The translations under genes were made by a program, and so were the position numbers. The notes under the pieces are model-generated. The model was not told the origin of the DNA, made no database searches, and saw only the letters and a list, made by a program, of their open reading frames with translations. Source: Spirochaetota bacterium (lineage in GTDB: Bacteria; Spirochaetota; B62-G9; DRHN01). Taken from it: DNA of 41,961 nt. The stretch lies in assembly GCA_016934265.1 (NCBI GenBank), contig JAFGTF010000044.1, positions 1 through 41,961 on the forward strand, written 5' to 3'. Shown piece by piece: positions 23,860 to 32,078 of the stretch (its first letter is position 1; each line of letters starts with the position of its first letter).

Positions 23860-25383
23860 ATGGCTGAAACATCGTTATTGGAGATGCATGACATAAACAA
23901 AAGCTACGGCGGTATCCACGCGCTGAAAGGGGTAGATCTGGACTTGAGGGTCGGGGAGGTTCTCGGTCTTGTCGGCGAGAACGGGGCAGGAAAAACCACA
24001 TTGATGAAAATTTTATGCGGCATAGAAAAACCCGATTCCGGCCGGATAATCGTAGGCGGCGAGGAGATCAGAATACATAACCCGCATCATGCGCAGGAGC
24101 TCGGTATCGCGATGATCCCCCAGGAGCTCGTGCTCGTTCCCGAGATGACCGTGATGGAAAACATCTTTCTCGGCCGTGAGAAAACGGGGAGCGTCCGGTT
24201 CCTCAGGAAAAACGTGATGATGGACGAGACGAAACGCCTCCTTGAAGATTTGAAATGCTCTTATATAAACCCGGCCGACATGGTCGGGTTCCTGCCGAAG
24301 GCCGACCAGCAGCTGGTCGCGATTGCACGGCGGATCCTGCAGGGGGGGAAGGCATTCATCATGGACGAGCCGACTGCAGCCCTCACCGAGCGGGAAACAC
24401 GGAATCTGTTCGAGATCATAAGCACGAGGCTCTGCGCCTCGGGACGCTCGGTAATATTCATTTCACACAGGCTCGAGGAAGTCCTCAAGATAAGCAACAG
24501 GATCTGTGTTCTCCGTGACGGCAACCTTATCACCGTCCTCGAAGCGGCGGCCGATATGGACAAGAAAACGCTGATCTTCCATATGGTGGGGGGCGAGATA
24601 AAGGACGAGTTTCCGAAGATCGAAGTCAAACGGGGAAAGGAGGTCCTGAGGGTCGAGGATGTCACCTTCTCCACGAACCAGGGCGGTATCGTCAAGGATA
24701 TCAACTTTTCGGTGCATGAGGGAGAGGTCGTCGGGATCACGGGTCTCGTCGGGGTGGGAAAGACGGAGCTCGGACAGACTCTTATCGGAGTGAGGGACCT
24801 CTTATCCGGTAAGTTTTTCATCGACGATAAAGAGGTGGCGATCAACTCGCCGGTTAAAGCGGTCGAGCTCGGTTTCGGCTATGTCAGTGAAGACAGAAGG
24901 GAAGAGGGGCTTGTACTGGATCTCCAGAGCCTGCACAATATGACGATAAACAGCCTGGATCAGGTTTCGAACAGGTTCGTGCTCATAAAAAGCAGGGAGA
25001 ACAAGCTGGGGGAGGGTATAGCCAAACGCCTTTCGATGAAGAAAGAGTTCCTTCAGATGGAGGCACAGCAGCTGAGCGGGGGGAACCAGCAGAAGGTCGT
25101 CGTCATCCGCCAGATCGTGAGCAACTCGAGGATTATCATTTTCGACGAGCCCACCAAGGGGATCGATGTCGCCGCGAAGAGCGAGGTGTCGAGGATCATC
25201 GGCGAGCTCAGCCGGGAGATGAAGGCGATCCTGCTTCTTTCTTCCGAGCCGAGGGAGGTATTAGGGATAAGCGATCTGATCTTCGTTCTTTCGAAGGATG
25301 GTATGGAGGGGCCGTATCCAAGAGGAACTCTCGACTACGAGCAGCTGATGGCCATAGAGTTCGGGGCCCATAAAAAGGTGTAG
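23860..25383 (+). CDS. Sugar ABC importer, tandem ATP-binding protein (RbsA/MglA-like)
   Basis: This 507-residue protein has two fused nucleotide-binding domains. Domain 1 has Walker A GENGAGKTT and Walker B IMDEPTAALTERE, with a weak signature region. Domain 2 has a degenerate Walker A GLVGVGKTE, signature LSGGNQQK and Walker B IFDEPTKGIDV. This asymmetry is normal for the ribose/galactose/xylose class. The SEDRREEG motif of the second domain is also present. It lies 48 bp after permease 1 and 44 bp before permease 2 and powers uptake of the ligand bound by the 21485 protein. Confidence 0.94.
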   Translation: MAETSLLEMHDINKSYGGIHALKGVDLDLRVGEVLGLVGENGAGKTTLMKILCGIEKPDSGRIIVGGEEIRIHNPHHAQELGIAMIPQELVLVPEMTVMENIFLGREKTGSVRFLRKNVMMDETKRLLEDLKCSYINPADMVGFLPKADQQLVAIARRILQGGKAFIMDEPTAALTERETRNLFEIISTRLCASGRSVIFISHRLEEVLKISNRICVLRDGNLITVLEAAADMDKKTLIFHMVGGEIKDEFPKIEVKRGKEVLRVEDVTFSTNQGGIVKDINFSVHEGEVVGITGLVGVGKTELGQTLIGVRDLLSGKFFIDDKEVAINSPVKAVELGFGYVSEDRREEGLVLDLQSLHNMTINSLDQVSNRFVLIKSRENKLGEGIAKRLSMKKEFLQMEAQQLSGGNQQKVVVIRQIVSNSRIIIFDEPTKGIDVAAKSEVSRIIGELSREMKAILLLSSEPREVLGISDLIFVLSKDGMEGPYPRGTLDYEQLMAIEFGAHKKV

Positions 25384-25427
25384 ACGGTACAATCGTCTGA
25401 GATGAAGAGGTCAACGCCGGAGGTGTT

Positions 25428-26387
25428 ATGATGTTTGCACGGTCAAGAAGCCCTTTTTTCCACAGTTATCTCGGATTGATAGGGGCGGTGGTTGCGATCA
25501 GCGTTTATCTGTCGATTGCCTCGCCCTATTTCCTCAAGGTGGCGAACTTCGTCAATATAGGAAACCAGATCGCGATCAATCTCATAATAGCCGTTGGAAT
25601 GACATTAATCATAACAAGCGGCGGGATCGATCTATCCGTGGGCTCCAACGTCGCGTTGACCGGTATTCTCGTCGCCCTTTTTTATCTGAAGATGCCGGCA
25701 AGCTCCACCGTGCCCATGGTGATACTCGGCATGATTCTCGGCCTTGCAACGGGTACGGCGATCGGCATTATAAACGGACTGATAATAAACACGCTCGGAG
25801 TCCCGCCGTTCATCGCCACGTTGGGGACGATGGGAGTAATGAGGGGACTTGCGCTTATCGCATCGAACGGGAGGGTGCTGTACGGGATGCCGAAGGGTTT
25901 CGAGTCCACTTTCGCCGGCTTCATCGGCGGCATACCGAAGCCCGTCATAGTGGCGGTAGTCATCGCCATTATAGGAGTCTTCATTCTCGGCAGGACCACA
26001 CTGGGGAGATATGCGAAGGCGATCGGCGGCAATGAGCGGTGCGTAAGGGTATGCGGTATAAATATCGAAAGACACAAGATTACCATCTATGCAATAGGCG
26101 GGTGCCTGGCGTCCATCAGCGGGCTCGCCCTAACGAGCATGATGAACGCTGCGGAGCCCATTGCCGGTAATTTCTACGAGCTCGACGCCATCGCGGTCGT
26201 CGTCATGGGCGGAACGAATCTCATGGGTGGTAAGGGTACGATGATCGGCACGATTCTCGGCGCGCTGCTGCTCGGAATTGTGAGAAACGGATTGAATATC
26301 ATGAAGGTCCCGGCGAATTATCATCAGCTTCTCGTCGGTATCATCATACTGGTCGCTGTGATCATCGGGAGCAAGAGAAGCAGGTGA
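25428..26387 (+). CDS. Sugar ABC importer, permease 2 (RbsC-like)
   Basis: This 319-residue membrane protein is paralogous to permease 1, with ITSGGIDLSVGSNVAL, GLIINTLGVPPFIATLGTMG, and the coupling loop ELDAIAVVVMGGTNLMGG. GGAGGTGTT precedes tandem ATG codons at 25428 and 25431; either could start translation. Its place after the ATPase gene indicates a two-permease importer, as seen in the AI-2 and some pentose systems. Confidence 0.92.
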   Translation: MMFARSRSPFFHSYLGLIGAVVAISVYLSIASPYFLKVANFVNIGNQIAINLIIAVGMTLIITSGGIDLSVGSNVALTGILVALFYLKMPASSTVPMVILGMILGLATGTAIGIINGLIINTLGVPPFIATLGTMGVMRGLALIASNGRVLYGMPKGFESTFAGFIGGIPKPVIVAVVIAIIGVFILGRTTLGRYAKAIGGNERCVRVCGINIERHKITIYAIGGCLASISGLALTSMMNAAEPIAGNFYELDAIAVVVMGGTNLMGGKGTMIGTILGALLLGIVRNGLNIMKVPANYHQLLVGIIILVAVIIGSKRSR

Positions 26388-26478
26388 GGCAACCGGTTCT
26401 TCCGAATATGTCGACCCGTCCGGCGGGGGCGATCACCGGGGCAAGCCGCCGGTCATTTCATGTGCATGGGGGAAAGGG

Positions 26479-27120
26479 ATGAGCGAGGTCCTCGAGGAGC
26501 TGAGAAAGTCGATATTGGAGTATGACGCCGATAGGGCGGAGGAGTATGCGTTGAGGTCCATCGAGGAAAAGGTTGACCCCTTGAAGAGCTTTGAAGCCAT
26601 GACAAAGGCGATCAACGAGATCGGAGAGGGTTTCAAAAAAGGCGAGAGGTGGCTTCCCGACCTAGTCGGAGGAGCGGACGCGATGCTACGGGCGGCTCCG
26701 ATCATAGAGCGGGAGATAAAAAAGAGGGGAGTGAAGAGGCAAAGCCTCGGGGTCGTCGTTGCGGGAACCGTGTTCGGCGATATCCACTCCATAGGAAAGA
26801 CGATGGTGTGCGCGCTTCTCTCGGCGGAGGGGTTCGAGGTACACGACATCGGAATAAACGTCCGGGCGGATGAGTATATCCGGGCGATCGACGAGAACGG
26901 GGCCGAGATACTCGTGCTCTCCGCGCTCATGACGACTACCGCGCCGGAAATGCACAAGGTGATTGCGTTCCTTGTCGAAAAAGGGCTGCGGGACAGGGTG
27001 AAAGTCATGGTGGGCGGCGGCGCGATAACGGAGGGGTTCGCTAAGAACATCGGCGCCGACGGGTACGATCCCACCGCACCGGGCGCCGTGAAGGTCGCGA
27101 GGAGCCTTGTCGGAAGGTGA
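26479..27120 (+). CDS. Corrinoid (B12-binding) methyltransferase carrier protein
   Basis: This 213-residue protein belongs to the MtaC/MtbC/MttC family. An N-terminal helical domain (about residues 1-85) is followed by a Rossmann B12-binding domain with the D-x-H-x-x-G motif GDIHSIGK, whose His103 is the lower cobalt ligand. The SALMTTT (S-x-L) and VGGGAI (GG) motifs that hold the corrinoid tail follow. It shuttles a methyl group as methyl-Co(III). It starts 92 bp after permease 2 and 13 bp before the MttB-family gene, its presumed methyl donor enzyme. The usual D-I-G-K reading of the motif is S-I-G-K here. No reductive activator (RamA-like) is seen in the window. Confidence 0.93.
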   Translation: MSEVLEELRKSILEYDADRAEEYALRSIEEKVDPLKSFEAMTKAINEIGEGFKKGERWLPDLVGGADAMLRAAPIIEREIKKRGVKRQSLGVVVAGTVFGDIHSIGKTMVCALLSAEGFEVHDIGINVRADEYIRAIDENGAEILVLSALMTTTAPEMHKVIAFLVEKGLRDRVKVMVGGGAITEGFAKNIGADGYDPTAPGAVKVARSLVGR

Positions 27121-27132
27121 GGGGGAAAGACG

Positions 27133-28644
27133 ATGACGAGAGGATTCAGGAGAAGATTCAGGCCGCTGGAGCTTCTTTCAGAGGAGCAGTGCAACGAGGT
27201 GCATCATGGAATGCTCGAGGTCTTAGAAAAGACCGGGGTGCTCGTCGATCACGAGCGCGCGTTGGACCTTTTCAGGGACAAAGGGTGCAGGGTCGACTTC
27301 GATAATAAAAGGGTCAGGATGCCTTCATATATCGTGGAGGAGGCTCTGCAAAAGGCGCCCGCCGTCTTTACCGTCCGGGCGCGGGACGGCAAGGACGATA
27401 TCGTCATCGGCGGCGATACAGTATATTTTACCCTCTTTCCCGGCATGGACACGGTCGATCTCGACACATGGGAGCCGAGATCGCCCACCCTGAGGGAGCA
27501 CAATGAGTATATCGCACTGTCCGACGCGCTCCCGAACTGCCATTTTCTCGCCTGTTACCCATATTTCGGGTATAAGGGCGTTCCCGAGGTGTTGAAGATC
27601 CTCGAGGGTATCGCAGTAAAGCTGCGAAACACCACCATGGTCCAGACCTGCTGCTATTCTCACGGCTGCGAGCGGTTCACGGTACGAATGGTAGAGGCGA
27701 TAGAGGGAATGGAGGCAATGGGAGCGACGCATTCCGCGCCGCCTCTCTCCTTCTCGCGCGAGATGGTTGATACCTATTTCACGTATCTCGAGGCGGATTT
27801 TCCGCTGTGGATAGGCGGCGGGCCGGTGCTGGGCGGGACCACGCCGGTCACTATCGCGGGTTCCATGGTCGTATCGAATGCGGAAATGGTCGCCGCAGTC
27901 GTGCTCTCCGAGCTCATACGGCCCGGGGCGCGGGTGATGGTCCACGATTACGCGCTCCCAATCAACATGCGAACGGGCTCGCCCGATTTCGGGGCGATCG
28001 AAGCCGTTATGCACCAGGCGGTGTTCAACCAGACGTGGCGGCGGTACGGTATTCCCGCGGTTTCGACCAACGCCGGGCCGGTGTCCTCCAAGAAGATCGA
28101 TTTTCAGTGCGGGTATGAAAAGGCTTTCGCCGCGTTCTCCGCTGCAATATCGGGGGTGAACGTGATCCAGTTCTCGGGCGGACTCTACGGCGAGCTGGCG
28201 GCGCACCCGCTGCAGGCGATCCTTGACGACGATATCGCGGGGATGGTCGGCCGATACCTGGAAGGGGTCAGCGTGAATGCGGATACGATGGCGCTCGACC
28301 TGATAGAGGATGTCGGCCCCATACCGGGAAACTATGTGGGAAGGGCCCATACGAGGGAATGGTGGCAGAGGGAGTTCTTCACGCCGAAGGCCGCCGACAG
28401 GCTGCCGCTTCCAGAATGGCTGAAAACGGGGAAAAAGGATTGCCTCGATTATGCACGCGAGCGGCTGGAGGAGCTTCTTTCGACGCACAAGCCGAAACGG
28501 CTGGCGGACGAACAGGAAGAAAAGATCGAGGGCATTATGCGGGAAGCGAGGGAGTATTACAGGAAGAAGGGCCTTATAGGTGATTCCGAGTGGAAGGAAT
28601 ACATGGCGATAATCGAATCTGACGAGTACCCGTATTCGAGATGA
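27133..28644 (+). CDS. MttB-superfamily methyltransferase, non-pyrrolysine type
   Basis: This 503-residue TIM-barrel protein belongs to the trimethylamine methyltransferase (MttB) superfamily. Family signs are the N-terminal RRFRPLELLSEEQCNEVH segment, the HGMLEVLEKTGVLVDHERAL region and the C-terminal REWWQREFFTPKAADR stretch. The frame has no in-frame TAG, so it lacks the pyrrolysine of archaeal MttB. Characterised non-Pyl members (for example MtgB) demethylate quaternary amines such as glycine betaine, proline betaine or carnitine onto a corrinoid protein. The corrinoid gene ends 12 bp upstream, with GAGGGGGAAAGACG as ribosome site. The methyl donor here is unknown. The ribose-type importer and glycohydrolase around it make a methylated glycoside-like donor worth considering. 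Confidence 0.9.
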   Translation: MTRGFRRRFRPLELLSEEQCNEVHHGMLEVLEKTGVLVDHERALDLFRDKGCRVDFDNKRVRMPSYIVEEALQKAPAVFTVRARDGKDDIVIGGDTVYFTLFPGMDTVDLDTWEPRSPTLREHNEYIALSDALPNCHFLACYPYFGYKGVPEVLKILEGIAVKLRNTTMVQTCCYSHGCERFTVRMVEAIEGMEAMGATHSAPPLSFSREMVDTYFTYLEADFPLWIGGGPVLGGTTPVTIAGSMVVSNAEMVAAVVLSELIRPGARVMVHDYALPINMRTGSPDFGAIEAVMHQAVFNQTWRRYGIPAVSTNAGPVSSKKIDFQCGYEKAFAAFSAAISGVNVIQFSGGLYGELAAHPLQAILDDDIAGMVGRYLEGVSVNADTMALDLIEDVGPIPGNYVGRAHTREWWQREFFTPKAADRLPLPEWLKTGKKDCLDYARERLEELLSTHKPKRLADEQEEKIEGIMREAREYYRKKGLIGDSEWKEYMAIIESDEYPYSR

Positions 28645-28666
28645 AGACCTGGTGGAGCGGTGATGG

Positions 28667-29725
28667 ATGAAGGATAAAGAAGGCGGCGTGCTGAAGGACA
28701 GGATTCTCGGGTGTCTCGTAAATCTCGCGATAGGCGACGCGCTGGGGTATCCGGCGCACGAAATGTCGCAGGAGGAGATTAAAAGACGGTTCAACGGGCC
28801 GCTTCGCGATTTTCACCCGCCCTTTGTTGGTAATCCGTACCATACCGACATGGCGGCGGGCCAGGTCACCGACGACACTATAATGACGTGCGTGATCGCC
28901 GATGCCGTCGCGGACGCGACCGGCGTCATGGATGCGCGCTACTTCGGCACGCGTATTGCCGAATGGGCGCGTGAAAACCGGGTCTGGGAAACCACGCCGA
29001 TGTTCGGCCCCACCACCAAAGTCCGCTTGAAGAGGCTGATCGAAGGGGATGACCCCGTTTCGGTCGGAACATCGGGGGTGAAATCGACGGATGGGGCGAC
29101 GAACGGCGCCGCGATGAGGGTCGCGCCGGCGGGACTTGTCAATCCGGGCGGCATCCAGGAAGCGGTGGAGCTTGCCGTCCAGGCGAGCCTCCCGACGCAT
29201 GGGACGCAGGTCGCGATATCAGCCGCTGCTGCGGTCGCCGCGGGTGTGTCTGAAGCCCTTCGGGAGGGATCGAGCGTGTACAGCGTCGTATCGGCGTCTA
29301 TACGGGGCGCGCGGGAGGGAAAGCGGATCGCCCGTGAATTGGCGAGAACCGTCCCCGCCCCCGACGTGGGATCGAGAATCGAGACTGGCGTCGCCGCCTG
29401 CCTGAAGGCTTCCGATGTTTTAGAGGCGTGCGGCCTGATCACCGACGCGGTGGGTAACGGGATGATGGCATATGAGACGGTGCCGGCGGCGGTCTCGCTG
29501 TTTGTCGCGTCGGGAGGAGACCCGTGGCTGGCGGTTTTCGGCGGGGCCAATATCGGCGGGGATACGGATACGATCGCATCCATTGCAGGCGCCCTCGCAG
29601 GGGCGTTCGGCGGTATCGAAAAGGTAGACCGTGCAGGCTACGAGCGGATCGAGCGCGTCAATTCCCTTGGCCTGGAGACGATCGCAGAAAAGCTGGTCCG
29701 AAAGGTCCGGCGGGCGGCCCGGTAG
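28667..29725 (+). CDS. ADP-ribosylglycohydrolase (DraG/ARH)-family protein
   Basis: This 352-residue all-helical hydrolase has the binuclear-metal motifs of the family: GDALGYPAHE near the N-terminus, GQVTDDTIM, and the C-terminal GGANIGGDTDTIASIAGA with the paired Asp ligands. Family members cleave N- or O-ribosyl bonds, for example ADP-ribose from proteins, and many bacterial homologues sit beside ribokinases and ribose transporters, where they may split ribosyl compounds. Here it lies 22 bp after the MttB homologue and upstream of a UroD homologue and a PfkB kinase. A catabolic glycosidic cleavage, not regulatory de-ADP-ribosylation, is my inference from context. Confidence 0.9.
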   Translation: MKDKEGGVLKDRILGCLVNLAIGDALGYPAHEMSQEEIKRRFNGPLRDFHPPFVGNPYHTDMAAGQVTDDTIMTCVIADAVADATGVMDARYFGTRIAEWARENRVWETTPMFGPTTKVRLKRLIEGDDPVSVGTSGVKSTDGATNGAAMRVAPAGLVNPGGIQEAVELAVQASLPTHGTQVAISAAAAVAAGVSEALREGSSVYSVVSASIRGAREGKRIARELARTVPAPDVGSRIETGVAACLKASDVLEACGLITDAVGNGMMAYETVPAAVSLFVASGGDPWLAVFGGANIGGDTDTIASIAGALAGAFGGIEKVDRAGYERIERVNSLGLETIAEKLVRKVRRAAR

Positions 29726-29822
29726 GTGGCCTGCCGGGCGGTCCGTCGCGCTTAGTAGATCCTCACCACCGTTTTTTGCCCATACAGGAAGAAAAACCGT
29801 TAGAGAGAGGGTTTTCACCGCG

Positions 29823-31061
29823 ATGAATTCAAGAGAAAGAGTGAGAGCCGTTTTCGAGCACCGGGAGCCCGACAGGGTCCCCATCGATATGGGAAGCATC
29901 GGGGCGACGGGAATTTCCGTCCATGCGTATGGAAATCTCTGCAGGCACCTGGGGATCGAGTGCAGATGCAGGACATTCGACCCGGTGCTGCAGCTCGCGA
30001 TCCCCGAGAACCAGGTGTTGGAGAGGCTCCACGTCGACTTGAAGGCCGTCCTGCCGAAGCCGGACATGTGGATTGATAAGAAGATCGATGAATCTATGAC
30101 GTGCGCCGTGCCCGATTCCTGGAGGCCGGTCGCCATGCCGGACGGGTCCGAAGTCGTGTATGAGGGAGACGTCGTCCTGTTCAAGAGGCCGGAGGGGGGG
30201 TATTACTTCGATCATGTATTCTGGCCCCTCGCGGATGCGATGATCGACGATCTGGATAACTTTGTCTGGCCCGCCCCCTTCTCTTTCTATAAGCTTCCGG
30301 ATAAAAACCGCCTCGACATATATCTTGGGGGGCTGAAAGAGGAAGCCCGCTACTGGCGAGACAATTCCGAGTACGCGCTTGTCGGGAATTTCGGCGGGAG
30401 CATATACGAGGCGGCGACCGGGTTGATGGGATATGAAAGATTTTTGACGGATATAATCCAGAACAGGGCGTTCGTTGAGAAGCTGTTTGACAAACTGGTG
30501 GAATCCAATATAGAATATGCGAAACGGTATCTGGATCTCGTCGCGGATTACATCGATGTGATAATGACGGGCGGCGAGGATATCGGCATGCAGGGGGGCA
30601 TGGAAATAAGCCCCGCCCTCTATCGGGAGATAGTCAAACCGAGACAAGAGAAGCTCTGGAAGTGTATCAAGAACAGCTGCGATGCGTACCTCGTGGTGCA
30701 CTGCTGCGGCTCGATGAGTGATATAATAGAGGACTTCATTGAGATCGGCGTCGACGCGATCAATCCGGTGCAGGTATCTGCGCGGAACATGGACTCCGGC
30801 GCATTGAAGAGGAGATTCGGGGACCGAATCACTTTCTGGGGAGGGGGGTGCGACACCCAGAGGGTCCTCCCGTTCGGCACGGCGGAAGACGTCGAAAAGG
30901 AGGCGAAACGGAGGATATCCGATTTCGCACCTGGGGGGGGATTCATATTCAGCCAGGTTCACACCATTCAGGCGGATGTAAAACCGGAGAACATCGTCAG
31001 CCTGTTCGATACTGCGTATGAATACGGCTCGTATCCTATCAGGACCGTCGGTGGAAAATAA
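29823..31061 (+). CDS. Uroporphyrinogen decarboxylase-family methyltransferase (MtaA/CmuA-like)
   Basis: This protein has 412 residues from the ATG at 29823 (MNSRERVRAVFEHREPDRVP, the usual start of this family). The open frame runs 64 codons further upstream into the ADP-ribosylglycohydrolase gene, but that part is not conserved. A zinc-type H-x-C is present as His293-Cys-Cys295, and Cys343 in GGGCDTQ is a possible third ligand. In MtaA the third Cys lies further downstream, so the full site is uncertain. The VHTIQADV stretch is typical of UroD-like proteins of catabolic clusters. It probably moves the methyl group between the corrinoid protein and an acceptor, or is itself a demethylase. 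True haem-pathway UroD function is unlikely in this setting. Confidence 0.85.
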   Translation: MNSRERVRAVFEHREPDRVPIDMGSIGATGISVHAYGNLCRHLGIECRCRTFDPVLQLAIPENQVLERLHVDLKAVLPKPDMWIDKKIDESMTCAVPDSWRPVAMPDGSEVVYEGDVVLFKRPEGGYYFDHVFWPLADAMIDDLDNFVWPAPFSFYKLPDKNRLDIYLGGLKEEARYWRDNSEYALVGNFGGSIYEAATGLMGYERFLTDIIQNRAFVEKLFDKLVESNIEYAKRYLDLVADYIDVIMTGGEDIGMQGGMEISPALYREIVKPRQEKLWKCIKNSCDAYLVVHCCGSMSDIIEDFIEIGVDAINPVQVSARNMDSGALKRRFGDRITFWGGGCDTQRVLPFGTAEDVEKEAKRRISDFAPGGGFIFSQVHTIQADVKPENIVSLFDTAYEYGSYPIRTVGGK

Positions 31062-31085
31062 AAATCAGGTGGGGGGATTTTTCGA

Positions 31086-32048
31086 ATGCGTGAAAAAAAG
31101 CTTGATGTCACCGCGATAGGGTGTCTCGCGGTGGATTACTTTGCGCTCGTTCCCTCAATACCGGGGCCGGAAGAGAAGATAATGGCCGGAACGTACGAGG
31201 TCCACCCGGGGGGAGTATCCGGAAACGTTCTGACTCAAACGGCCAGGCTGGGGCTTCGCTCGGGATGGCTGGGGAAGATCGGGGACGACGAGGCGGGAGA
31301 GATCCTCATAAAGGAGTTCGAAAAAGAGGGGATCGATACTTCTCACACCGAGGTAGTCGAAGACAAGCATTCGATGTTTACCTGGATCCAGGTAGACAAG
31401 CGCGGGGGACGGTCGATAACCATGTTTCCCAATGTGCTTATCGAGCTGACCGCGGATGAAATAGAAGAAAAGCACGCCGATTACATAGTATCTTCAAAGG
31501 CGTTTCAGGCCGAGTCCTGCATCCTGCCGTTCTCGCCGATGATACGGGCGATGGAGATAGCGAAGGAGAACGGCGTAACGGTGGTGTTCGATCTCGACGT
31601 GCCGCCGAGCTATCTCATACAAGAATCCAAACAGGCGACCCAAGAACAGCTTCGCAGGGCCGTCGAGATATCGGATATCTTTATCCCCTGCAAGGCGGGG
31701 GCGCGGGAGCTTGTAGGCTCCGGCGACATCGAGTCGAACGCAAGAAAACTCTTCGATCTCGGGCCGGAAATCGTCGCGGTGACGCTGGGTGAAAAAGGGT
31801 GTATAGTGATGGATAAAAAGGACACGATCACGGTTCCCGGATATCGGGTGGACGTACGCGATACCACGGGGGCGGGCGACGCGTTTCACGCGGGGTTCAT
31901 ATACGGCGTTCTCAACGGAAAAAGCCTCGAGGAGACAGGGCGTTTCTCCAATGCCTGCGGGGCGATCTGCTGTGAAAACGTGGGGGCGCGGGCAATGGGA
32001 ACGCTGGACGAAGTGGTTTCCTTTATGGAGAAATACAAGACCCCATAG
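31086..32048 (+). CDS. PfkB-family carbohydrate kinase (ribokinase-like)
   Basis: This 320-residue kinase has the N-terminal GGVSGNVLTQTARLG motif, the catalytic TTGAGDAFHAGF with base Asp265, and VTLGEKGCIVMD in the ATP region. Length and layout match ribokinase. GGGGGGATTT precedes the ATG, 24 bp after the UroD gene. It is a good candidate to phosphorylate the sugar freed by the ADP-ribosylglycohydrolase-family protein or imported by the ABC system. The sugar is not identifiable from sequence. Confidence 0.9.
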   Translation: MREKKLDVTAIGCLAVDYFALVPSIPGPEEKIMAGTYEVHPGGVSGNVLTQTARLGLRSGWLGKIGDDEAGEILIKEFEKEGIDTSHTEVVEDKHSMFTWIQVDKRGGRSITMFPNVLIELTADEIEEKHADYIVSSKAFQAESCILPFSPMIRAMEIAKENGVTVVFDLDVPPSYLIQESKQATQEQLRRAVEISDIFIPCKAGARELVGSGDIESNARKLFDLGPEIVAVTLGEKGCIVMDKKDTITVPGYRVDVRDTTGAGDAFHAGFIYGVLNGKSLEETGRFSNACGAICCENVGARAMGTLDEVVSFMEKYKTP

Positions 32049-32078
32049 ACGGCATATATTGGAATGGAGGGGGGCGGA

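Noticed and set aside
26388..26478. A cobalamin riboswitch before the corrinoid protein gene
   Set aside because: The 91-bp gap is too short and lacks the B12-box. No such motif was noticed elsewhere in the window.
27325..28794. A 489-codon open frame on the minus strand opposite the MttB homologue
   Set aside because: It is antisense to a well-supported gene and has no recognisable motif. The same applies to the antisense frames at 29829-30962 and 12415-13401.
29631..29822. A 64-codon N-terminal extension of the UroD-family protein
   Set aside because: It overlaps the end of the ADP-ribosylglycohydrolase gene, is low complexity, and the family start motif begins at the ATG at 29823 with AGAGGG upstream.
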